Shown: positions 53,486-61,960 of the stretch, piece after piece | How the letters are laid out: each line of letters opens with the position of its first letter | How positions within the stretch are numbered: the stretch's first letter is position 1 | Origin: Streptococcus porci DSM 23759 | GTDB taxonomy: Bacteria; Bacillota; Bacilli; Lactobacillales; Streptococcaceae | Reading direction: 5' to 3' | Assembly: GCF_000423765.1 (NCBI RefSeq) | Contig: NZ_KE384089.1 | Location: 189,868 to 253,867, forward strand | Length of the DNA stretch: 64,000 bases | Notes under the pieces: generated by a model | What the model was told of the DNA's origin: nothing | The model's database searches: none | The model's input: only the letters and a program-made list of their open reading frames with translations | Program-made: the position numbers and the translations under genes

Positions 53486-54535
53486 ATGCCATTAATTTAT
53501 GATGTAATGACTGCCGGGAATGTAGCCGGCTATTTTAATGCGAGTCGTGAGAATGTTGATTCTACAAATGGGGAAAAATTCTTTCCTGCAAAGAAACAAC
53601 TCGGTCTTAAACTTGCTTTTGTGAAAGGTGCAGCAGGTCGACCTGTTGTCCTTCGTGCTTCAGCTTTTGATACAAAGGTAACACTTCGTGAACGCATGAG
53701 TGTGACGCTAAACGAAGATGAAATGCCGTTCTTCAAAGAAGCTATGCTGGTGAAAGAAGCTGACCGTCAGCAACTCAATCTATTAGCTCAGACTGGCAAT
53801 CAAGATATTATTGATACTATCACTAAGGCGATTTTTGATGACGCAACTCACTTAGTCAATGGCGCTCGTGCCCGTTTGGAAGCTATGCGTATGCAAGTGC
53901 TAGCGACTGGTAAAATCGCTGTTAAGACAAACGGTATCGCAAAAGATTTTGATTACAACATCCCCGAGGAAAACAAGGGGACAGCTTCAGTTGCATGGAC
54001 AGAGGCTACTGCAAATCCATTAGGTGATATTGAAAAAGCTGTGGAGGCGTTGGAAAACCTTGGTGGTAAAGCTGAGGTCATCATTATGAACGCGAAGACT
54101 TTTGCCTTGGCTAAAAACGCAAAATCTACAGTTAAAATCATCAAGCCTCTTGCTCCAGATGGCGCCACAGTAACCAAATCAGAGTTTCGAAATTACCTCG
54201 AAGATGAATACGGACTTACAGTCGTTATCGAATCCGGTGTATTTGTTGATGATGACGGCGAAACTAAGAAGTATTTCCCCGATTCGCAAGTCACTCTCGC
54301 TCCTAACTCTGCTCTTGGCTCAACTGTCTTTGGTACAACTCCAGAAGAATCCGATTTGCTTGGTAGCAATGTGGTCGGTGCACAAGTTGAAATTGTCGAG
54401 ACAGGTATTGCCATCACTACTACAAAAGAAACAGATCCAGTAAATGTGCAAACAAAAGTATCTATGATTGCTTTGCCATCATTTGAGGGTCTTGAATCTG
54501 TGTACATGCTTTCAACAGGCTTGCCTGTGCTTTAA
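53486..54535 (+). CDS. Major capsid protein (lambda gpE-like, HK97 fold)
   Basis: 349 aa. GEKFFPAKKQLGLKLAFVKG and the RASAFDTKVTLRERMSVTLNEDEMPFFKE segment are typical of the gpE family. Cleavage of a prodomain is not expected in this group. Confidence 0.9.
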   Translation: MPLIYDVMTAGNVAGYFNASRENVDSTNGEKFFPAKKQLGLKLAFVKGAAGRPVVLRASAFDTKVTLRERMSVTLNEDEMPFFKEAMLVKEADRQQLNLLAQTGNQDIIDTITKAIFDDATHLVNGARARLEAMRMQVLATGKIAVKTNGIAKDFDYNIPEENKGTASVAWTEATANPLGDIEKAVEALENLGGKAEVIIMNAKTFALAKNAKSTVKIIKPLAPDGATVTKSEFRNYLEDEYGLTVVIESGVFVDDDGETKKYFPDSQVTLAPNSALGSTVFGTTPEESDLLGSNVVGAQVEIVETGIAITTTKETDPVNVQTKVSMIALPSFEGLESVYMLSTGLPVL

Positions 54536-54547
54536 TAGGAGGTTACT

Positions 54548-54811
54548 ATGGCGTATATTGTTGATAAATCATTTGAGTGTAAAGTGACTCACAAGCAACA
54601 TTTCATTGATACCGTATACGACGGTGAGCGTGCTGACGAGTTGCTTGAATTGGGTGTCATTCACTGGGAAGATGATAATGAAAATGATAACAAGGGGGAC
54701 GTCTCTAAGTTATCTAAAGACGATATCATGGCTAAGCTGGAAGAACTTGGTATCGAGTTTAACAAACGTGATAGCAAGGATAAATTATTGGCCTTGCTTG
54801 AAGGCAAATAA
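54548..54811 (+). CDS. Small HeH/SAP-like phage protein (87 aa)
   Basis: The C-terminus KDDIMAKLEELGIEFNKRDSKDKLLALLE is a HeH/LEM-type helix-extended loop-helix. Common after capsid genes. One-base overlap with the next gene. Confidence 0.75.
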   Translation: MAYIVDKSFECKVTHKQHFIDTVYDGERADELLELGVIHWEDDNENDNKGDVSKLSKDDIMAKLEELGIEFNKRDSKDKLLALLEGK

Positions 54812-55152
54812 TGACTGTTATTGAAAACGTCAAGGTATTGTTAGGTATTCCAAAAGATGATACAGAACAAGATGGGTTGCTTAGCGAAATTGAACAAAAC
54901 ACCATTGACTTATTTAAAGCGAAAACTGGGGAGAAAAATGAAGTTCCTTCCCAGTTTTTATTTATGGTTAAAGAGGTTATTGTCAAACGTTACAACCGCA
55001 TCGGTTCCGAAGGTATGTCGTCAACTAGTCAAACAGATTTGTCTATGACATTTGATAATACTGATTTTGACGAGTATCAGGAAATACTTGATAAATACTA
55101 TGCGACTGTTAATAAGGACAGAATCAGACAAGGGAAGATGATTTGGTTATGA
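54811..55152 (+). CDS. Head-tail connector (gp15-like)
   Basis: 113 aa. Helical pattern VKVLLGIPKDDTEQDGLLSEIEQNT and FMVKEVIVKRYNRIGSEGMSS is that of Phage_connect_1 adaptors under the portal. Confidence 0.85.
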   Translation: MTVIENVKVLLGIPKDDTEQDGLLSEIEQNTIDLFKAKTGEKNEVPSQFLFMVKEVIVKRYNRIGSEGMSSTSQTDLSMTFDNTDFDEYQEILDKYYATVNKDRIRQGKMIWL

Positions 55153-55448
55153 ATACTAGCAAAAGGGTGACTTTTGTTCAGATTAGCAAAAAAGGGTCAT
55201 ATAACCCTGAAACCAGTCAACGTGATACTGATGTGTTGTTAAAAACTGTTCGTCCTTGTCATGTGTCGGACTTGGGTATAGAGGAATCTTTGAAAATCTT
55301 TGGGAATTATAAAGACGACCGTAAGATTGTCTTGCTTAGGCAGCCTTATATAGCAAAAGTTGACTACGTTTTGCTTAACGAATCTCAGTACAGGGTAGTT
55401 AGTAAGCGCCTCGGTGGTAGGGCTTATTATATTGAAAGAGGGCAGTGA
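55149..55448 (+). CDS. Head closure / stopper protein
   Basis: 99 aa from ATG 55149 (ATGA overlap). A beta-rich protein in the position of SPP1 gp16-like stoppers. Assigned mainly by order. Confidence 0.7.
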   Translation: MNTSKRVTFVQISKKGSYNPETSQRDTDVLLKTVRPCHVSDLGIEESLKIFGNYKDDRKIVLLRQPYIAKVDYVLLNESQYRVVSKRLGGRAYYIERGQ

Positions 55449-55792
55449 TGCGAGTGACTTGGAAAGGCATGACGCGCCTTCAAAAAAAGCTAAAAACCGT
55501 TCAGCAACTAACTAAAGCTAAGAATGTAGTCAAAAATAACACCGCTCAACTGCAAAAGAAAATGGTTCGTAATGCTGTATTTGAAAAAAGGTATTCTACG
55601 GGTCAAACGAGACGGTCTATCAATATCGAAATCATAGACGACGGCATGACAGGAAAGGTAGGCCCTGGCACTGAATACAGCCCATACGTTGAATACGGAA
55701 CTCGGAAGATGCAGGCACAACCTTTTGTTAGACCAGCCTACAACGAACAGAAAGAAAAATTTAAGGCTGACTTAGATGAGTTGGTTAAATAG
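55448..55792 (+). CDS. HK97 gp10-like tail-joining protein
   Basis: 114 aa. VGPGTEYSPYVEYGTRKMQAQPFVRPAY is the gp10 family signature. Overlaps the previous stop. Confidence 0.9.
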   Translation: MRVTWKGMTRLQKKLKTVQQLTKAKNVVKNNTAQLQKKMVRNAVFEKRYSTGQTRRSINIEIIDDGMTGKVGPGTEYSPYVEYGTRKMQAQPFVRPAYNEQKEKFKADLDELVK

Positions 55793-55801
55793 GTGCGACA
55801 C

Positions 55802-56188
55802 ATGAAAACAACAGATCAATCTATTTTTGATGAGATTATTAAACAAGGGAATAAGCTTGGCTTTACAATGCACGAGTCTTTACCTATGGAAGATGTCCCT
55901 TATCCTTTTGTTAATATGCTTGATATTCAGTATATTCCCCAACCTAATAAAAGCCAGCGTAAGGGAAAATACGCTGTTGCTTTGACTGTGTGGGGTGAAA
56001 GTCATCAGCGTCGATTGGTTGCTGAAATGACTGCCAAATTGTGGCAATCTTGTTTGAAACTGTCTATCGGTGATTTTAAAACAGTCTTACTTAGCCAATC
56101 TTCCAGCTATCGCATTTATGAGGAAAGACAATCGGAAGTATCCACACTGTGGCGTTCGGATATGTCTTTAGAATTTTTAATTTTGTAA
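55802..56188 (+). CDS. Tail completion protein (gp17-like)
   Basis: 128 aa from ATG 55802 (a GTG at 55793 is possible). Contains LPMEDVPYPFVNMLDIQY and KYAVALTVWGESHQRR. Fits tail terminator proteins by order and size. Confidence 0.75.
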   Translation: MKTTDQSIFDEIIKQGNKLGFTMHESLPMEDVPYPFVNMLDIQYIPQPNKSQRKGKYAVALTVWGESHQRRLVAEMTAKLWQSCLKLSIGDFKTVLLSQSSSYRIYEERQSEVSTLWRSDMSLEFLIL

Positions 56189-56200
56189 AGGAGAAAAATA

Positions 56201-56698
56201 ATGCCGCAATCAGTACAAGGTATTAATAAATTTTTGCTTTATCGTTTTTTGAAAGAAGCAAAAATGAAACCTGCAACCAAGATCGCTCTACAAACAGAGC
56301 ACGAGACATCATCTAGTCGAGATGTCAATTCCACTCAGACCAAGGACGGGACTGTTCGTACTTTGGGTCAAGTCGAGCAGGAGGTGACTGCAACAACCTA
56401 TTTATCCACAACTGATGAAGTTGATAAGCTTAAAGAAGCCCATGAAAACAGTGATATCGTGGAGCTATGGGACATTCTTGCAGAAGCTCCTGACGAAAGT
56501 CAAAAATATAAAGCGACGTATTATCAGGCATACATTAGTGAGGTGTCAGAATCTGCTCCAACAGATGACGGTGTAGAGGTATCATTAACCTTTGCAGTAA
56601 TTGGTAAGGGCAAACGCGGTAAGACCTCACTGACCGAAGCGCAAGCGGAGGTGCTTGATTATGTGTTTCGTGATACAGCACAAGTAAATGTGCTGTAA
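56201..56698 (+). CDS. Major tail (tube) protein
   Basis: 165 aa. TKDGTVRTLGQVEQEVTATTY and a following helix-beta pattern resemble TP901-1-type tail tube proteins. Followed by a strong terminator-like hairpin, usual for this abundant product. Confidence 0.87.
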   Translation: MPQSVQGINKFLLYRFLKEAKMKPATKIALQTEHETSSSRDVNSTQTKDGTVRTLGQVEQEVTATTYLSTTDEVDKLKEAHENSDIVELWDILAEAPDESQKYKATYYQAYISEVSESAPTDDGVEVSLTFAVIGKGKRGKTSLTEAQAEVLDYVFRDTAQVNVL

Positions 56699-56717
56699 AA
56701 ATAATTGGTTTTGTGAT

Positions 56718-56749
56718 GAGACAGCATGTAAAAATGCCGTCTCTTTTTT
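56718..56749 (+). terminator. Terminator after the tail tube gene
   Basis: GAGACAGCAT-loop-ATGCCGTCTC with six Ts. Confidence 0.85.
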
Positions 56750-56767
56750 GTTTAAAGGAGAAAAATA

Positions 56768-57118
56768 ATGGAATTTACAATTAAAAACACCACTAAAGAA
56801 TTGGTTTTTGGAGTCGGTTTTATCCGTCGATTGGACTCTAAATTCAAAGTTACTCGTGAAGGATTGGCTTTTGGTGTGGGTCTGCAAATGGCTTATCCAC
56901 AAATTGTCGGGGGGAATGTAACTGTGCTTTCTGATGTTATCGCAGCGGCATGGCCTGGCACTCCATCACAAGATGTTGTAGACCGAGCAGTAGATAGTTA
57001 TGCAGAGGCGAATGATGGATTGAAACCTTTGTTTGATGAGGTGATTGAAAGTTTAAAAGTGTCACCACAGACCAAAGACACAATCAGCCTGATTCAGGAA
57101 GAAGCAGACGGTCTGTAA
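56768..57118 (+). CDS. Tail assembly chaperone (gpG-like)
   Basis: 116 aa. Zero-frame product upstream of the tape measure. It carries the -1 slip site TTTAAAA at 57052-57058 in the right phase (codons TTA AAA), 60 nt before its stop. Starts MEFTIKNTTKELVFGVGFIR. Confidence 0.88.
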   Translation: MEFTIKNTTKELVFGVGFIRRLDSKFKVTREGLAFGVGLQMAYPQIVGGNVTVLSDVIAAAWPGTPSQDVVDRAVDSYAEANDGLKPLFDEVIESLKVSPQTKDTISLIQEEADGL

Positions 57119-57474
57119 GCTCCGAAGAAACATACGAAGAGATAGCACTAACTTGCTTCCGTTATTTAGGTTTTAAGAGTCTTAGTGAAGTTGACGCTCT
57201 TACACTTGATGAGTACCGTTTGCACTGCGAGGCGATACGAATGCGTCAAATTGATGATGTGTACCATATTCACCTATCGGCATGGGCTAATAGAGCTGTT
57301 AAAGCAACCAAGCTTACAGGAACTGGAAAAAGTCAAAAAGAGGTATACATCTATCGAAAATTTGAAGATTTCTTTGACTACGAAGCTCAAGTAAATAGCG
57401 GCAAGCATAAACAGAGTAAGACGGATAGCAAGTTAGCAAAACTCATTACAAAATCAAACCAAGAAAGGAGTTAA
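56768..57474 (+). CDS. Tail assembly chaperone, -1 frameshift product (gpGT-like)
   Basis: Slippage at TTTAAAA joins the first 97 residues to a -1 frame of 138 residues ending at 57474, 235 aa in all. The -1 frame is closed just upstream of the slip site and open from it on. The extension contains EETYEEIALTCFRYLGFKSL and ends in a Lys/Ser-rich tail. Known gpG/gpGT pairs bind the tape measure during tail assembly. Confidence 0.83.
57052..57058 (+). promoter_or_regulatory. Programmed -1 frameshift site TTTAAAA
   Basis: Canonical X XXY YYZ heptamer in phase with the chaperone frame. Confidence 0.85.
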
Positions 57475-57478
57475 GATA

Positions 57479-60400
57479 GTGTCGGAAAAATATTCAGTAG
57501 AGGCTATACTTTCTTTGGTTGACAAGGGTTTCTCTAGCGGTATGGCGAAAGCTGAAAGGATGTTGGATAGCGTCAATAAGTCAACTGCCGGGGCTACGAA
57601 AGCTATGACGAAAGCGGTTGCTATTTCTGGCGCAGCAATCGGAGCGACCCTTTCCGCTATTGGTATATCCTCCATTAAGTCAGCAGGTAATGCCCAAGCA
57701 ATGCAGTCCCAATTTTCTCAGGTATTTTCTGGGATGGAAAAAGATGCAAGTGCTTCTTTAAGGTCTATTTCTAAAGAAAATAACATTTTAGAAAATCGTC
57801 TGAAAAGCTCATTTACTCAGATGGCTGCATTTGCTAAGACTGGTGGTATGGACACAGCTGGGTCTTTAAATCTTGCAAGTCGTGCCACACGAGCAGCGGC
57901 TGATAGCGCAGCTTTTTACGACCGTTCAATCGAAGATGTTACAGAGAGCCTACAAGGTTTTTTAAAAGGAAACTATGAAAACGATGCAGCGCTTGGGGTA
58001 TCAGCAACTGAAACAACTAGGAATGCAGCAGCAAATAAACTATACGGTAAATCTTTTAATGAATTAAGCGAATCTCAAAAGCAATTGACGCTGCTGCAAA
58101 TGGTTGAAGATGCCAATCGGTTGTCCGGTGCTTTGGGGCAAGCCTCTCGCGAAGCAGACGGATTAGAGAACGTTATTGGTAACTTTAAGCAGTCTATCAC
58201 AGATTTAGGTGTTGCTACGGGTGCGCCAATTCTAGATCCGTTTATCCGTGCGACAAAGACGGCTCAAGGAATCATTACAGCCATAACAAATAAAATGCCT
58301 GCTTTTTATTCGGCGTTTGAAAAATCAAACGTTGGGCAAGCGCTGATTGCAAATTTTGATAAGTTGATTGCTGGTGGTGAGAAATTAACAGGCATGATTA
58401 ATAACCTATCTTTCGATTCTGCTTCGATTGACGCTTTTGCAAAAAGCCTAGGTACGATTGTTGCTTTGTTTCCGTTGCTAAATGGAGCCCTCCCTGTAGT
58501 TTCTGGGCTTTCTGGGAAACTAACTGGTGCGAAAAATGCTTTAGGTGGATTGTCGGATAAAGTAAATGTTGTAGACAACATCAAAAATGCTTTTATAAAA
58601 GCTGGTCCAGCAATAGACAACTTTAAGGATAAAGCAGAGACCGCAGCGATTCATGGTATGTACGCCATGGATAAATTTGAAGCCAAGTTCCCTAGAATTA
58701 GTTCTGCCTTTCAAACTGTCGGAAGCAAAGTTTCTAGCAGTATTGGTGCAGTCAGCAGTAAGGTGACGAGTGGATTTGAAACAATGGCTTTGCATGGAAT
58801 GTACGCAATGGATGGTATTGTTGGTAGGTTTCCTCGAATGACTGCTGCTGTTACTGCAGTAAGCGGTAAGGTTGGCGGACTTGGAGGAGTGTTTACTAAA
58901 ACAGGTAATCTTGGTACATCCATTTTTACAAAAACATCTAGTGCAATCGGTCAAGTTGCTCTTATGGCCTTACAGGTCGTTGGTCCTATGGCTCTTGTCG
59001 GGGCTGGATTAGCGGCGGCCGGTTTTGCTATGGTAAATTTTGGCGATCAGATAAATGCTGTCTTAGATACAGCTATTAGCCAAGGTCCGCAAATTATTAG
59101 TCAATTTGTGGATAGTATCGTGAGCCAAATTCCTAGTTTAGTGACTGCTGGTGTCGGTATGGTGACGAAGCTAGGTGATGTGATTGCGGCTAATCTTCCT
59201 GTCATTGCACAAAAAGGTATAGAGCTAGTCAATGCTTTAGTGTCAAGTGTCGGAAGTAATTCAGGACAGTTGATTTCAACCGCTATTCAAATTGTTACAA
59301 CACTTGCCAATAGTCTGATTTCAGCGATTCCTCAGTTGATTATGACTGGTATGCGTTTCCTGTTGAGTCTTGTTGATGGAATTATCCAAAACATTCCTTT
59401 GTTGGTTAGTTCAGCACAGACTATCATCAGTAACTTTGCATCAAATCTACAAACTTATTTACCACAGATTATCCAGACAGGGATTCAAATTTTACTCAAG
59501 TTAATTCAAGGGATTGTTCAATTGGTTCCTCAACTGATACCTGTTGCAGTGCAATTAATTCAGACCTTAATCCAAGGGATTGTGAGCAATCTTCCAACCA
59601 TTCTTCAAGGCGGTATTCAACTTGTGATGGCTATTGTTCAGGGGATTATTAGTAATCTACCGGCTATCATACAAGGAGCGCTACAGATTATTCAGAGTCT
59701 TGTCCAAGGGATAGCTCAGGCTTTGCCACAGCTCATCATGGCAGGGTTACAATTGATTGTACAGTTTGTTACAGCTTTAATCACGGGGCTACCTGCTATT
59801 ATGCAGGCTGGTATTGAGTTGATTGTCGGATTGGGTCAAGCTATGCTTGAAGCGATTCCGGGAGCAATCAGCAGTGTCGTAGATTCTGTTACTGGATTCT
59901 TTGGTGATATGTGGAATACAATCACTGGTAAAACAGACGAGGGCAAGGAAAAAGTAAAAGCCAGCTCAACTGATATGGCTACATCAGTCAGCTCCTCCTT
60001 TGAAACTCTTAGCACTAACGCTAAGAGTGCTACTGGAAGTCTCGCTGACGGGATTACTTTGGACTTTGAGACAGCAGAAAGCAATGCGATAGCTTCGGCG
60101 TTAGAGTTGGAATCATCTGCTAGTGATGCCTTGTCTGCGACCGAAAAGGTGGCAAGTGCGAGCTCTAAAACAGCCGAAGGTGCAGTATCAAATAGTTATA
60201 GTTCGGCAGCCTCAAGCGTGGCTAACTCTACTAATCAGATTCAGAGCGCCACATCTAAATCCTTGGCTCAAGCAACGACTTCAGCACAAAATTCAGGAAA
60301 ACAGATTGAATCTGCAATCCGTTCAAGCATGACTCAAGCGACTAATGCTGTAAATACTAGCATGACTGGAATTTCAAATAGCATTAAGACTTCGATGACT

Positions 60401-61135
60401 GGGGTTGCTTCGACTGTTAAATCCCAGATGCAGGCGGTTACGACTTCTATGAAGTCAAGCTTTAATTCTATTGGAAATCAAGCTAAAAGCTCAATGACTG
60501 CTTTACAAAATAGCTTTAAAGCTGGCATTAATGCAGTTAAGTCAAGCGTTGCTTCAGGAATGAACAGCGTCAAGAGTGCCTTTAGCAGTTCTATGAGTCA
60601 AATTCAAAGCAAGGTGTCCTCGTCAATGAATAGTGTTGTTTCAGCCATGAGAAGCGCAAGCGGAGGGGCACGCTCAGCCGGTTATTACACTGGTATGGGA
60701 TTTTATAGTGGCTTAGCCTCAACGGCAGGATCAATTTATAGTTTGGCTTCAAGCATTGCAAATAATGTCGCGTCAAGAATACGCTCAGCCCTTAATATTC
60801 ACTCACCGTCTCGTGTGACAACTGAGCTTGGGGGATATACTGGAGAAGGTATGTACAACGGTATGTTGGGATGGGTAAATAAAATTAGTAATGTAGCAGA
60901 TATGTTAGGGGTAGCAGCAGTTCCTAAAATGTCTTTACCAAACATTATGAGCCAAATCCCATCTGTTGCTAGCCACTATAGTATGCCTGATATGACATTC
61001 GAGCAATCTGTTAAGACAATCAGACCGGTTGAACTTACGTTCTCGTTTGGAAGTCAAGTGTTTAGAACATTTGTCGAAGATATCAACAGTCTAAACGGAC
61101 AGATACTTGAGTTGGAAGAAGTTTATAGTCTGTAA
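57479..61135 (+). CDS. Tail tape measure protein
   Basis: 1218 aa, GTG start 57479 with AAGGAG. Two nearly identical segments (HGMYAMDKFEAKFPRISSAF and HGMYAMDGIVGRFPRMTAAV) at about 390 and 438. A long hydrophobic region (about 495-810) is built of repeats around QLIxxGIQ/NLPxIIQ. A Ser/Ala/Thr-rich helical part (about 820-1080) ends in ALNIHSPSRVTTELGGYTGEG. Sets tail length. Confidence 0.95.
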   Translation: MSEKYSVEAILSLVDKGFSSGMAKAERMLDSVNKSTAGATKAMTKAVAISGAAIGATLSAIGISSIKSAGNAQAMQSQFSQVFSGMEKDASASLRSISKENNILENRLKSSFTQMAAFAKTGGMDTAGSLNLASRATRAAADSAAFYDRSIEDVTESLQGFLKGNYENDAALGVSATETTRNAAANKLYGKSFNELSESQKQLTLLQMVEDANRLSGALGQASREADGLENVIGNFKQSITDLGVATGAPILDPFIRATKTAQGIITAITNKMPAFYSAFEKSNVGQALIANFDKLIAGGEKLTGMINNLSFDSASIDAFAKSLGTIVALFPLLNGALPVVSGLSGKLTGAKNALGGLSDKVNVVDNIKNAFIKAGPAIDNFKDKAETAAIHGMYAMDKFEAKFPRISSAFQTVGSKVSSSIGAVSSKVTSGFETMALHGMYAMDGIVGRFPRMTAAVTAVSGKVGGLGGVFTKTGNLGTSIFTKTSSAIGQVALMALQVVGPMALVGAGLAAAGFAMVNFGDQINAVLDTAISQGPQIISQFVDSIVSQIPSLVTAGVGMVTKLGDVIAANLPVIAQKGIELVNALVSSVGSNSGQLISTAIQIVTTLANSLISAIPQLIMTGMRFLLSLVDGIIQNIPLLVSSAQTIISNFASNLQTYLPQIIQTGIQILLKLIQGIVQLVPQLIPVAVQLIQTLIQGIVSNLPTILQGGIQLVMAIVQGIISNLPAIIQGALQIIQSLVQGIAQALPQLIMAGLQLIVQFVTALITGLPAIMQAGIELIVGLGQAMLEAIPGAISSVVDSVTGFFGDMWNTITGKTDEGKEKVKASSTDMATSVSSSFETLSTNAKSATGSLADGITLDFETAESNAIASALELESSASDALSATEKVASASSKTAEGAVSNSYSSAASSVANSTNQIQSATSKSLAQATTSAQNSGKQIESAIRSSMTQATNAVNTSMTGISNSIKTSMTGVASTVKSQMQAVTTSMKSSFNSIGNQAKSSMTALQNSFKAGINAVKSSVASGMNSVKSAFSSSMSQIQSKVSSSMNSVVSAMRSASGGARSAGYYTGMGFYSGLASTAGSIYSLASSIANNVASRIRSALNIHSPSRVTTELGGYTGEGMYNGMLGWVNKISNVADMLGVAAVPKMSLPNIMSQIPSVASHYSMPDMTFEQSVKTIRPVELTFSFGSQVFRTFVEDINSLNGQILELEEVYSL

Positions 61136-61150
61136 GAAGGAGGATAAAAC

Positions 61151-61960
61151 ATGACTTATCAATTTGTTGACGCAACAAGTAGGAGCCCTTCGGAGGCTTC
61201 TTTTGCGTCAATACAGACAGTTTTTAACGGTCATAATTTAGATAAAGAATTAGTTGGTTTTAGAACTTTAACGGTTAGCGGGCGCGGTCTACTGGGCAGA
61301 ACGAATACAACATCGACAATACCAGGTCGTGATGGAGTGTTGTTTGAAGAAAGCGTGTTACCACCTAGACAAATTACAGTCAAATTTCAGCTAATTGCTG
61401 AGTCGAATGTGTCCTTTAGACAAGCTTTTAATCAACTTAACCTATTGTTGCACACGCAAAATGCGAGCCTATTATCATTTACTGATGAACCAGAGTATTC
61501 GTTCTATGCTCAATTACAAGATGTGGATCATATCGAAGAAAATAGCAATCAAACGATTGCTTCTTTTAGTTTTATCTGCTACGACCCTTACAAGTATAAG
61601 AGGGCTCAATCGCAAACTGGAACAACGAATCTAACTATTGCAACCATGGGCGATGCAAAAACTCTCTTACCAACAAAACCAGACAAGATAACATGCAGGC
61701 CGTCGTCTACAACTTCGAAAGTTGTCGTGACGAATACAACGACAGGAAAGAAAATCGTTGTAAATACGTCTGTGTCAAGCGGTCAAGAATTAACAATTGA
61801 GTTGTTAAGTGACTATCCAATCAAGGTCAATTCTCAGAACAAAACCGCTGATTTAGATTTTGTAGCAAGTGATCTTGATTTTTATATCAAACAGGGAGAC
61901 CTAATTACTATGAGTCCTGGAGGAGCATTAAGTGTTAGCGTGAGGGAGAGATTATATTGA
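61151..61960 (+). CDS. Distal tail protein (Dit)
   Basis: 269 aa. GLLGRTNTTSTIPGRDGVLFEESVLPPRQITVKFQL is the Dit/SPP1 gp19.1 N-terminal ring segment, with a C-terminal galectin-like domain. Overlaps the next start by 4 nt. Confidence 0.88.
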   Translation: MTYQFVDATSRSPSEASFASIQTVFNGHNLDKELVGFRTLTVSGRGLLGRTNTTSTIPGRDGVLFEESVLPPRQITVKFQLIAESNVSFRQAFNQLNLLLHTQNASLLSFTDEPEYSFYAQLQDVDHIEENSNQTIASFSFICYDPYKYKRAQSQTGTTNLTIATMGDAKTLLPTKPDKITCRPSSTTSKVVVTNTTTGKKIVVNTSVSSGQELTIELLSDYPIKVNSQNKTADLDFVASDLDFYIKQGDLITMSPGGALSVSVRERLY

